Positions 47,984-55,696 of a DNA stretch of 64,000 nucleotides are shown here, one piece after another. The stretch comes from an uncultured Clostridia bacterium (GTDB lineage: Bacteria; Bacillota; Clostridia; TANB77; CAG-508). Under the pieces are notes generated by a model that made no database searches, was not told the origin of the DNA, and saw only the letters and a list, made by a program, of their open reading frames with translations. Each line of letters starts with the position of its first letter. Positions within the stretch are counted from its first letter, which is position 1. The stretch lies in the NCBI GenBank assembly GCA_934120395.1, contig CAKOTZ010000009.1:7356-71355 (forward strand). Reading direction: 5' to 3'. A program made the translations under genes and the position numbers.

Positions 47984-48714
47984 CTTAATAAACTTCTTCC
48001 TCCATCTATAGTAAATATATTTCCAGTAGTATAATCACTAAAATTCTCCAGAACGCTAATTACAAAATTTGAAATCTCTTTTGGCTCTGCAATCCATTTC
48101 ATTGGTATATTTCCTAGTGTTTCATTTCTTTTTTCTTCTATATTTATCCAGTCTTTATTCATATCTGTATTACACGCTCCATAAGAAATTCCTAAGACAT
48201 TAATATCTGAATCAATTAGTTCTAATGCCATTTCTTTTGTTAACATTTCAATGCCAGCTTTTGAAGCATCATAAGCATACTTATTTTTCCTGATAATTTC
48301 ACTATGTATAGATAGCATATTTATAATTTTACCATTCTTACCCATTAACTCTCCAATTATTTTTGAACAGATAAAAGTTCCTACTAAATTTGTATTTATA
48401 ACATCTTTAAAATCATCTATGCTTGTTTCAAAAAATGTTGATGATGTTTGCTTAGCGGCATTATTAATTAAAATGTCAACCTTTCCTTCTTTATCCAAAA
48501 TAATGTTTTTAGCTCTTGATATATCAGTAACATTTGATATGTCCCCCTGTATATAGGTAAAATTTTTTGTTTCTTTTTCTAGTTTTTTTCCATTACTTTC
48601 ATCAATATCAATACCATACACTTTGGCATTTTTGGTCAAGAAGTCTTCGACACATGCTCTGCCAATTCCATTGCTTGCACCTGTAACTACTATAATTTTA
48701 TTTTTTAAATCCAC
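47980..48714 (-). CDS. Short-chain dehydrogenase/reductase
   Basis: NAD(P)-dependent oxidoreductase. TGASNGIGRA cofactor loop, NNAAKQTS, catalytic Ser about 142 and YDASKAGIE (Tyr-x-x-x-Lys), SYGACNTDM. 244 residues, classical SDR size. Probably oxidises or reduces a sugar or alcohol in the island pathway. Confidence 0.88.
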   Translation of the reverse strand: MDLKNKIIVVTGASNGIGRACVEDFLTKNAKVYGIDIDESNGKKLEKETKNFTYIQGDISNVTDISRAKNIILDKEGKVDILINNAAKQTSSTFFETSIDDFKDVINTNLVGTFICSKIIGELMGKNGKIINMLSIHSEIIRKNKYAYDASKAGIEMLTKEMALELIDSDINVLGISYGACNTDMNKDWINIEEKRNETLGNIPMKWIAEPKEISNFVISVLENFSDYTTGNIFTIDGGRSLLR

Positions 48715-48724
48715 AATATCCCCC

Positions 48725-49261
48725 TTATATTAAACCATTAGATTTCCAAACTTTTTTACATTTTTCGTATTCCTCTTGCATTTTTCTCCATATCTTATAA
48801 TTAGAAATTCTATCTTTTGAAATATCTAAAAATAATTTATATTTATAATTATGTATATGAACAACTTTTTTATCAATTGAACATTTATAATATTGCATTT
48901 TGTCTTCAATATCATAGCATTTCAATATTAGGGCATTATCGCCATAATTTAAACATCTAGTATACATATCAACTAATACTTCTTTTTCATTTCCAACTGA
49001 ATAATCTGCAGTAGTATTTAATATTAGTTCCACAATATTATTATATATTTTTTTAAACTCACTTTCTTTCACATTTGTATCCTCAAAAATATCATGTAAA
49101 AATCCTGCCTTTATCATATCAGTATCAAATCCATCTTGTTGAATATTTAACCCTACTCTAATACTGTGAATTAATGTGTTTGTATTATTACTTTCATGTA
49201 GTTTCTCTGCCAAAAAATAAATACATTCTTCGTATTCTTTATCAATTTCTTTCTTATTCAT
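48725..49261 (-). CDS. HD-domain hydrolase (RelA/SpoT hydrolase-like)
   Basis: 178 residues. His-Asp metal site: HSIRVGLNIQ...AGFLHDIFEDTNV resembles the ppGpp hydrolase half of RelA/SpoT (HAVRVA...AALLHDVVEDT). No synthetase or TGS domain. Probably a nucleotide phosphohydrolase. Overlaps the histidine phosphatase gene by four bases. Confidence 0.8.
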   Translation of the reverse strand: MNKKEIDKEYEECIYFLAEKLHESNNTNTLIHSIRVGLNIQQDGFDTDMIKAGFLHDIFEDTNVKESEFKKIYNNIVELILNTTADYSVGNEKEVLVDMYTRCLNYGDNALILKCYDIEDKMQYYKCSIDKKVVHIHNYKYKLFLDISKDRISNYKIWRKMQEEYEKCKKVWKSNGLI

Positions 49262-49887
49262 AAAATCATTCCTTTTAGATGTTCTGATTTAGCCTCCTCT
49301 ATTAAGTAAAATTTTCCATCTTTATATTCTAAAATACTATATGCAGTATTTTCTTGTTGTTTTAATTTGTTACAGTCTTCAATATTTAATTTTTTTACAA
49401 AACATAAAAAACTACTAATAGCAATTCCATGGGATATAATCATAATTCTTTTCCCTAAATTGTCATTAGTAATTTTTAAAATACAATCTTTTATTCTTTT
49501 TTGTAATTCAACAAAACTCTCTTGATTTGGTATTTCAACAGGGTAATGATGTATTTCCTTCCATACTTTTTTTACTGTTGGATATTTTTGATTAATATCT
49601 ATCCAACACATACCATCACATACACCGTAATTAATTTCATGCAAATCATTTACAATATTTAATGAATTTATATCACATTCTTTCATAATAGTTCTTGCAG
49701 TATCTACTGCTCTTGAAAGAGGACTAGAATATATTTTTGTTATTTTTAAATCTTTCAATTTACTTGCTAATAATCTTGCCTGTTTTTGTCCTTTTTCGGT
49801 TAATTTAAAGTCTGTTATCCCAGACAGTTTATTTTCTATATTGCCTTGACATTCTGCATGTCTTATTAAATAAATTGTTGTTACCAT
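49258..49887 (-). CDS. Histidine phosphatase (phosphoglycerate-mutase family)
   Basis: 209 residues. IRHAECQGN (RHG motif variant with Ala), YSSPLSRAVDTART, YGVCDGMCW and the second His in IISHGIAISSFL. A small-molecule phosphatase by family. Coupled to the HD gene. Confidence 0.88.
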   Translation of the reverse strand: MVTTIYLIRHAECQGNIENKLSGITDFKLTEKGQKQARLLASKLKDLKITKIYSSPLSRAVDTARTIMKECDINSLNIVNDLHEINYGVCDGMCWIDINQKYPTVKKVWKEIHHYPVEIPNQESFVELQKRIKDCILKITNDNLGKRIMIISHGIAISSFLCFVKKLNIEDCNKLKQQENTAYSILEYKDGKFYLIEEAKSEHLKGMIL

Positions 49888-49974
49888 AAAAACTCCTACA
49901 ATAGATTTACGTACATGATAGCATGTTTTACATAATTCATCAACTATTTTTGTAATATTTATGGTATAATAGAA

Positions 49975-50397
49975 TTATATATATTTATAAATTTGTTCCG
50001 GATATATAATTTTTTTATTATTCTTAAATTCCTCAATATCAATCCAGTAAGCATCTACTTCACAATTATCATCTATTATATGGTATTTTTCCTTGATATC
50101 CTTTTCTTGTATTTTTATGTTATAAAACAAAATTAACTCGTGAGCTTTTTTACCTTGATATGTAAATATATTTTCTGACATTCCACAAAAATCTTCTACA
50201 ATAATGTCAATACCTAATTCTTCTTTATATTCTCTTTTCAATGCTTTTTGACTTGTTTCTAAAAATTCTATGCCTCCTCCTAAGCATCTATAAAATGTCT
50301 GTCCTTTTATTTTATCATATCCTTCACTTACTAATATTTTGTTATCTTTTTTCGCAATTCCTAATACAACTGGTCTTATTTCTTTAAATTTATCCAT
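49975..50397 (-). CDS. NUDIX hydrolase
   Basis: 140 residues. NUDIX box GGGIEFLETSQKALKREYKEELGI lies at about 40-63 (key residues G40, E45, R54, E57, E58). First gene of the operon, with ATGGAGG upstream of the ATG. Cleaves a nucleoside diphosphate linked to another moiety; a second NUDIX domain ends the operon. Confidence 0.88.
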   Translation of the reverse strand: MDKFKEIRPVVLGIAKKDNKILVSEGYDKIKGQTFYRCLGGGIEFLETSQKALKREYKEELGIDIIVEDFCGMSENIFTYQGKKAHELILFYNIKIQEKDIKEKYHIIDDNCEVDAYWIDIEEFKNNKKIIYPEQIYKYI

Positions 50398-51079
50398 TAA
50401 ATACCTCCATTCTTTTAACTATTGATAATATATTATCATAAATTTAACATTCTTACAATGTAATTTCAAATTTCAAAATCCCCTTGATTTCTATTAACTA
50501 TGTTCTAATAACTGATATGTAAAATAAAACGAACTGTATCTCTAAAATTTGTTTTATCTGCTTTCTCTATCCTTATTCTTTCTTTGTTTTTTGTTTTTTA
50601 ATTTTTCTTGTCTTATTATCTTTTCATAAATAAACGATTTTTCATTTTTACTTCTTAAACCCTTTCTTATTACTTCCTTTTGATGTTCTGTTAATGACAT
50701 TTTTTACTCTCATTTTCCAAAATAAAAAGTGAATTATATTTAAAATAACTCACTTTCAAAATTTTATATATCATTGTTTATTGTGATAATACTTTGTTCA
50801 TATATTTTTCTATTTCTTTAGTACAATCCAATATTTATTCATTTGAATCATCATATTTTTTTATAACATTGTTTGTAACATTTTTATCTTCCATATTTAA
50901 AATCATTTCTTTTATTTTTTATATTAAATCATAAAATTTCTCTTACACGAATTAGGTCACAAACTTTTTTTGCTTTGTTTGATTTTATTTAGTTTTTTTA
51001 GCTTTATTTAGTCATTTTTTACTAAACAGAATAATACTAAAATGGGCTGAAAGTGGCTAAATAACTGCATTTCTATTGG
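50398..51079. other. A/T-rich stretch upstream of the island operon
   Basis: Contains the small ORF at 50554-50700 and the second copy of the ACGAATTAGG motif (50947-50966). The promoter of the operon should be here; I see no clear consensus. The rest is featureless poly-T-rich sequence. Confidence 0.4.
50554..50700 (-). CDS. Small basic ORF, 48 residues
   Basis: Starts MSLTEHQKEVIRKGLRS and ends KNKDRESR. Very basic and helical, with a plausible RNA/DNA-binding character. The ribosome site is weak (GAGAG). I would call it possible only. Confidence 0.35.
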   Translation of the reverse strand: MSLTEHQKEVIRKGLRSKNEKSFIYEKIIRQEKLKNKKQRKNKDRESR

Positions 51080-51355
51080 TAATCATAATATGAAACAAAA
51101 TACTCCACCGCGTTCTCTGGAAAGAACTCTTTGAACTCTGAATAAAGCTGACCAGCTAGAGTTTTATTGTGTGCTAAAACGAGTGTTGGCTTTTGTACTT
51201 TTTCAATTACATTTGCAATGGTATATGTCTTTCCGTGAACCCGTAACTCCCAAAAGTGTCTGGAATTTTTCTCCTTTTTCTATTCCACTTGTTAATTCTT
51301 CTATAGCTTTTGGTTGGTCTCCTGTTGGCTTGTATTCTGAATGTAATTTAAACAT
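51080..51355 (-). pseudogene. Truncated second copy of the uvrB 5' end
   Basis: ATG 51355 with AAAGGAGGG upstream; MFKLHSEYKPTGDQ and on through the same CGG break (51233-51235) to EYFVSYYDY, where homology stops. About 16 base changes from 42071-42346. The end at 51080 has no stop in the restored frame, so it is a cut gene. Confidence 0.9.
51233..51235 (-). other. In-frame CGG, +1 site in the uvrB fragment
   Basis: TCA CGG AAA, identical to 42224-42226 although the surrounding copy has diverged by about 6%. Confidence 0.8.
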
Positions 51356-51439
51356 ATTCTCCCTCCTTTTATGATTTATACAATGATAAATTCTCTTTTT
51401 CAATTTTCATATTTTCTTGACTTTATTACTATATTTTCC

Positions 51440-52465
51440 TTATTCACTCTCTAAATAATTAGTATCATTAACTTTACAAGCAAAATATGGTTGATTATTT
51501 TCAACTAAAAATATTACAAAAGGAGCATTATATTCAAAATCACGTGCCTCCATATCTTTATATACTACATTCATCTTAGTTTCACTTGAAACATTTGCAC
51601 CATTATCATCTAATGAAAAATTTACTGTCTGTAATACTTCCTGGATTATTGCGCCATTACTATCTTTTATATTTCCCTCAAGTTCTCTATATCTTAAATT
51701 TTCATTAAACTTAATAAAAGGTACTTTTAAAGTGTCCACTTGTGCAAATTTTGTCTTTTTCTTTTTCTTTGCGTAATTGCTACTCTTTTCATTTAATTCT
51801 TGCCATATTTGTTCTAAGCTTTTTTCAATATTACCCGTTCTATATAAAATTATTTTATCTCCTTCAACGGTGTCCAATGATACTGCTGACTCTTGCTTAC
51901 CATTATAAAGCATGACATTTACAATATCGTATAACTGTTCTGAACTACTTGCATTTATGCCAAAATATTTTACTTTAGGCTCTTGTCCATTAAAATTATC
52001 AGCCTCTAACCTATCAAATGGTAATTTAAAAGACATTGACTTATTCAATTTTGAATAAATCAAATAATTTTCTCCCTTTGTTTTCCAATCTATTGATTTT
52101 AACAGTTGACTTTTACCATTCAATTCATTTTCTATACTTTTTCTTAATTCTGGTGTTATTTTATCTGCAATTACTGTATAGCTATCACTTGAAAGCATCT
52201 CTTCATTAAATTTGCTTGAATTTAATTTATTAACTAGTTCACTTTGTTCTTGAGAACTATTTTCAAATTCTATATCATGTCCAATTTTTTCTTTAAGCTT
52301 GTCCCATGCAAGTTGTATAGTTCCAACCCATATAGTATCTGTTTTTTCTTCTTTTGCACTAACCTGTTCTGTTTTTTTCGTGTCATATATTTTTTGTGCC
52401 ATAAATAGTAAAAATATTACCATTAATAGTATTATAACTGTCAATACAACTTTAACCTTTTTCAT
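51440..52465 (-). CDS. Membrane-anchored extracytoplasmic protein, possibly serpin-like
   Basis: One N-terminal helix (about 7-26) and about 310 residues outside. The end, NFSLDDNGANVSSETKM then APFVIFLVENNQPYFACKV, recalls the reactive-loop hinge and closing strands of serpins, but the protein is short and I am not certain. ATG 52465 has GAGGGGG at good spacing. Before the island arrived it was probably the gene just upstream of uvrB. Confidence 0.55.
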   Translation of the reverse strand: MKKVKVVLTVIILLMVIFLLFMAQKIYDTKKTEQVSAKEEKTDTIWVGTIQLAWDKLKEKIGHDIEFENSSQEQSELVNKLNSSKFNEEMLSSDSYTVIADKITPELRKSIENELNGKSQLLKSIDWKTKGENYLIYSKLNKSMSFKLPFDRLEADNFNGQEPKVKYFGINASSSEQLYDIVNVMLYNGKQESAVSLDTVEGDKIILYRTGNIEKSLEQIWQELNEKSSNYAKKKKKTKFAQVDTLKVPFIKFNENLRYRELEGNIKDSNGAIIQEVLQTVNFSLDDNGANVSSETKMNVVYKDMEARDFEYNAPFVIFLVENNQPYFACKVNDTNYLESE

Positions 52466-52501
52466 CTGCATTCCCCCTCATGTCTTGTTTTATCATAATC
52501 T

Positions 52502-53386
52502 TTAGTCAATATTTATAAGTTCATAATCTATAGTTCCAAATTTTAAGTCATTTGCTGCATCAATTGTATGTGTACCATGTCTTGATTCTACTCTTTCTAA
52601 AAAATGTACTTTTCCTTCATCATTTGAATTTTTTACCAAATCAATACACGCCTTATCAATTGCAATAGGGTCTGTAGACGCTAAAATTCCAATATCTTTC
52701 ATACATGGGTCTTCTGCAACAGCACAGCAATCACAATCAACTGACATATTACACATAATATTTATAAAAGCCATATTGCCCTTAAAATATTCTACTACCG
52801 ATGAAGCAGAATCTGCCATTGCCTCTAAGAATTTATCCTGTTCAGGTAAATTATTCCATAATTTATATTGGTCTTTTGTTACTCCAGCAGAATGAATCCA
52901 TGACTTTCCAGCTGATGATGCACAACCTATTGATAATTGTTTCAAAGCTCCGCCATATCCTCCCATAGGATGTCCCTTAAAATGAGATATTACTAACATA
53001 GAGTCATAATTTGCCATATTCTTTCCTACAAAATTTTCTTTTATAACTTTACCATTTGGAATTGAAAGTTCTAAATCCTCACCTTCTGCATCCATTAAAT
53101 CAACGTCAAAATATTTATCCCATCCGTGTTCTTTTAATAATTCCATATGTTTTTCAGTTGTGTTTCTGGCTCCATCATAAGCTGTATTACATTCAACTAT
53201 TGTTCCTTTAACATAATCAACCATAGGTTTCATAAATTCTGGATGCAAATAATTTTGATTGCCTTTTTCGCCTGAATGAACCTTTACAGCTACATTTCCT
53301 GGTAATTCTTTTTCCATTTTTTTAAATATTTCTACTACAATTTCTGGAGTTAAACTTCTAGTAAAATAAACTTTTGACTTTTCCAT
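52502..53386 (-). CDS. DUF362 domain protein
   Basis: 294 residues. VAVKVHSGEKGN, NMANYDSMLVISHFKGHPMGGYGGALKQLSIGCASS and STDPIAIDKACIDLV are typical of DUF362 proteins, some of which carry FeS clusters. No ferredoxin domain is fused here. Function not established. Confidence 0.85.
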   Translation of the reverse strand: MEKSKVYFTRSLTPEIVVEIFKKMEKELPGNVAVKVHSGEKGNQNYLHPEFMKPMVDYVKGTIVECNTAYDGARNTTEKHMELLKEHGWDKYFDVDLMDAEGEDLELSIPNGKVIKENFVGKNMANYDSMLVISHFKGHPMGGYGGALKQLSIGCASSAGKSWIHSAGVTKDQYKLWNNLPEQDKFLEAMADSASSVVEYFKGNMAFINIMCNMSVDCDCCAVAEDPCMKDIGILASTDPIAIDKACIDLVKNSNDEGKVHFLERVESRHGTHTIDAANDLKFGTIDYELINID

Positions 53387-53570
53387 AATACATTACTCCC
53401 TTCAAAACAAACATAATTTGTATAATAGTACCATATTTACAAATATATATCAATTACCCTATTCTTAATCAACATATTTTTTTCAAATTTTTTTTAAAAT
53501 GTATAGACTTTTCATTTTATTTTGTGTATTATTATAGCATATTCTTTACAAAAAAGAGGAGGATTTCAAG

Positions 53571-53922
53571 ATGACAAAAACATTAAAAATATTACTTACT
53601 ACAAGTATTATTATTTTTATTACAATGTGTCCTGTACATGCTATTAATATGAATTTGGCAAGTAATGCAACAAGCACAAACACAAGCACAAATTCGTCAA
53701 CATCAACTAATACTTCTAACCGGAACAAATACTAGCAATACTAATACTTCATCAGGAACTTCAACATCTTTAAGTACAAATAAAACAACCAATACTAGTG
53801 TAAAATCTACCTTACCAGAAGCCGACTTAGGTTTAAATAATGTTCTTAGTATATTGTTAATAGTAATTGGAATTTTATTAATTTTATTAGGTGTTGCTTT
53901 ATTAATTAGATTAAAAAAATAA
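53571..53922 (+). CDS. Small secreted, wall/membrane-anchored protein with in-frame CGG (+1)
   Basis: Signal peptide (about 1-26, ending VHA), then a Ser/Thr/Asn-rich stretch. AAC CGG AAC at codon 51 breaks the frame; skipping the C gives NTSNGTNTSN and the repeat continues to LPEADLGL, a hydrophobic helix and the tail RLKK. The ending looks like a sortase-type signal with an atypical LPEAD box, or a simple anchor. About 116 residues. AGAGGAGG upstream of ATG 53571. The zero frame would stop two codons after the CGG. Confidence 0.75.
53721..53723 (+). other. In-frame CGG, +1 site of the small secreted protein
   Basis: AAC CGG AAC; skipping the C gives AAC GGA ACA (N-G-T) and keeps the Thr/Ser/Asn repeat in frame to the membrane anchor. 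Confidence 0.75.
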
Positions 53923-53929
53923 AATTATT

Positions 53930-53968
53930 AGATTTATTACTTTTTTTAGTAATAAATCTTTTTTTTGG
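53930..53968 (+). terminator. Terminator of the small secreted protein
   Basis: AGATTTATTACT/AGTAATAAATCT stem with a T-run loop, then T8. Confidence 0.85.
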
Positions 53969-54095
53969 CTTTTTTAGCTATAATTCTTAGCATATTTATT
54001 TTTAAAATATTAATACTAATAATAATTTCAAAATTTATTATACTTATTTTTGAAATTAAATTCTTTCAATTAGTATTAATGTTTAGGAGGTAATT

Positions 54096-54491
54096 ATGAC
54101 TAGAAAACTTTTCCTTTCTTTAGCTACAGCTTGTATTTTATTTCTAAGCGGTTCTGCTGTTTTTGCGAATACAAACAGCATTAGCGAAGGTATGAGTAAC
54201 GTTGGAAATGAAGTACAAAGTTCATGGGACAAATTAGGAAATTCAGTTCAAAATGCTGGAAATCATATTGCAAATGGCATGTCTAACATGGGAATGACAG
54301 CTACAAATGACAATCAAAGAAACAACGATTATACAGCAATTAGGACAGCTACAAACACACCAACAATCCTTGGTATGAATGGAACAATGTGGACTTGGTT
54401 TGTCTTTGCTATATTATCAGTAGTAGTTATTGCTTTAGTATGGTATTATGGCATGCAACAAAAAGATGATGTCGGAAGACATGAACAATAA
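54096..54491 (+). CDS. Small secreted/membrane protein, unknown
   Basis: 131 residues. Signal peptide (about 1-24, ending VFA), an Asn-rich amphipathic stretch with repeats of the type EGMSNVGN/NGMSNMGM, then a transmembrane helix (about 96-117) and a charged tail. TTAGGAGG before the ATG. Similar design to the preceding gene; both may be surface-associated. Confidence 0.7.
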   Translation: MTRKLFLSLATACILFLSGSAVFANTNSISEGMSNVGNEVQSSWDKLGNSVQNAGNHIANGMSNMGMTATNDNQRNNDYTAIRTATNTPTILGMNGTMWTWFVFAILSVVVIALVWYYGMQQKDDVGRHEQ

Positions 54492-54502
54492 TAACCTTTA
54501 CT

Positions 54503-54530
54503 AAAAAGTGAGCTTATAGTTCACTTTTTT
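54503..54530 (+). terminator. Terminator
   Basis: AAAAAGTGA/TCACTTTTT stem-loop between the 54096 gene and smpB. Confidence 0.75.
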
Positions 54531-54572
54531 AGTCTTTTATGCTATAATAAGTTTCGTTAAGGAGGATTCACT

Positions 54573-55016
54573 ATGAATAAATTAATTGCAAAAAATCCAA
54601 CAGCAAAACATAACTATACTATTAATGACACCTTAGAAGCCGGAATTGTACTTACCGGAACAGAAATTAAATCTATTCGAAATGGCAAAGTAAACTTAAA
54701 AGATTCTTATGCCAGCATCAAAAATAACGAAATATATATATATCAATTACATATTAGTCCATATGAGCAAGGAAATATATTTAATAAAGACCCTTTACGT
54801 GAGCGAAAATTATTGCTAAATAAAAGAGAAATTTATAGATTAATCGGTCTAACAAAACAAAAAGGTTATACCCTTGTCCCTATTTCACTTTATTTTAAAA
54901 ATAACTTTGTTAAAGTTGAATTGGGAATTGCTAAAGGTAAAAAACTTTACGACAAAAGAGAGGAAATTGCAAAAAAAGATGCCGAAAGATATATCCAAAG
55001 GCATTTATTTGATTAA
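54573..55016 (+). CDS. smpB: SsrA-binding protein SmpB
   Basis: Partner of tmRNA in rescue of stalled ribosomes. IAKNPTAKHNYTINDTLEAGIVLTGTEIKSIR, and the tail LYDKREEIAKKDAER. 147 residues, normal. AAGGAGG upstream. tmRNA itself is not in the window. No CGG in frame (ACC GGA and GCC GGA are read normally). Confidence 0.97.
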   Translation: MNKLIAKNPTAKHNYTINDTLEAGIVLTGTEIKSIRNGKVNLKDSYASIKNNEIYIYQLHISPYEQGNIFNKDPLRERKLLLNKREIYRLIGLTKQKGYTLVPISLYFKNNFVKVELGIAKGKKLYDKREEIAKKDAERYIQRHLFD

Positions 55017-55045
55017 AAATCACGATATACGCGTGATTTTTTCAT
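55017..55045 (+). terminator. Terminator of smpB
   Basis: AAAATCACG/CGTGATTTTT stem and T6. Confidence 0.75.
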
Positions 55046-55065
55046 ATTTTAAGCAAAATAAATCC

Positions 55066-55095
55066 CAGCAAACATTTTTGCTGGGTCTGGTTATT
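55066..55095 (-). terminator. Terminator of the 55102 gene
   Basis: CCCAGCAAA/TTTGCTGGG perfect stem just after the stop codon of the minus-strand lipoprotein. Confidence 0.75.
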
Positions 55096-55101
55096 AAAAT
55101 T

Positions 55102-55677
55102 CTATTTTGTAAAACTTTTAATAATTGTTTCTAAATCAGTTTTTGCTTCATCATAATTATCAGCATTTGCAGCAACAGTTAAAATATATACCTTGCCATT
55201 ATCAACGAAAACCTCTTGTGTTATATTAACATTTACATTCTCACTTTGTTGTGCAACATAGTCTAAACGACAAGCCTTTCTTCCATTTAAATTAACCATT
55301 TCTTGCTTAATATCTCCGACAATAGTCATTTCATTTGTAATACCTAATTTAGATGCTTCTATAAATCCCTCAAATGATATTGCTTCTGGGAACTCTGCTG
55401 AAGATAAATTAACCGAACTTCCATCTCCTTTAGCACTTGTAAATACAGGTTGTTCATCCTTTCCTATTGATACCCAAGTAGAAGGATAACTAAATTTTGC
55501 ATCAATACTTCCAGAATATTCTGTATATCCTTCCTTGTTTTCTGCTGTATAGACAGCTAGTCCCTCTAACTCGTTACCATTTTCTGTGTTATTTTTATTT
55601 TGACATCCAGATAAACCTATTAAAGCTATAATTAAAATAACAGATATTGCAACTACTGTGTTTATATTTTTTTTCAA
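55102..55677 (-). CDS. Putative lipoprotein
   Basis: 191 residues. Lipobox LSGC at about 22-25, then a domain of about 150 residues of PsbP/lipoprotein type (FSYPSTWVSIGKDEQPVF, then a C-terminal KTDLETIIKSF). These domains are common in Firmicute lipoproteins of unknown role. Lies downstream of fba by 19 bases. Confidence 0.75.
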   Translation of the reverse strand: MKKNINTVVAISVILIIALIGLSGCQNKNNTENGNELEGLAVYTAENKEGYTEYSGSIDAKFSYPSTWVSIGKDEQPVFTSAKGDGSSVNLSSAEFPEAISFEGFIEASKLGITNEMTIVGDIKQEMVNLNGRKACRLDYVAQQSENVNVNITQEVFVDNGKVYILTVAANADNYDEAKTDLETIIKSFTK

Positions 55678-55696
55678 TTTACTTTCCCCCTAATTA

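Noticed and set aside
50398..51079. Integrase, transposase or CRISPR in the island flank
   Set aside because: I looked on both strands and saw no such gene and no regularly spaced repeats.
179..53723. Explaining the frame breaks as random sequencing or homopolymer errors
   Set aside because: None lies in a homopolymer, all are +C before GG in a CGG codon, many identical GGA contexts out of frame are clean, and one site is shared by two diverged uvrB copies. Read data would settle it.
179..53723. Simple reassignment of CGG to another amino acid
   Set aside because: A triplet reassignment would keep the zero frame, but after every CGG the conserved protein continues only in the +1 frame.
179..53723. 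Classical slippage such as prfB (CUU UGA) with upstream Shine-Dalgarno
   Set aside because: There is no shared P-site codon, no re-pairing possibility, no stop codon at the shift and no internal Shine-Dalgarno at fixed distance.
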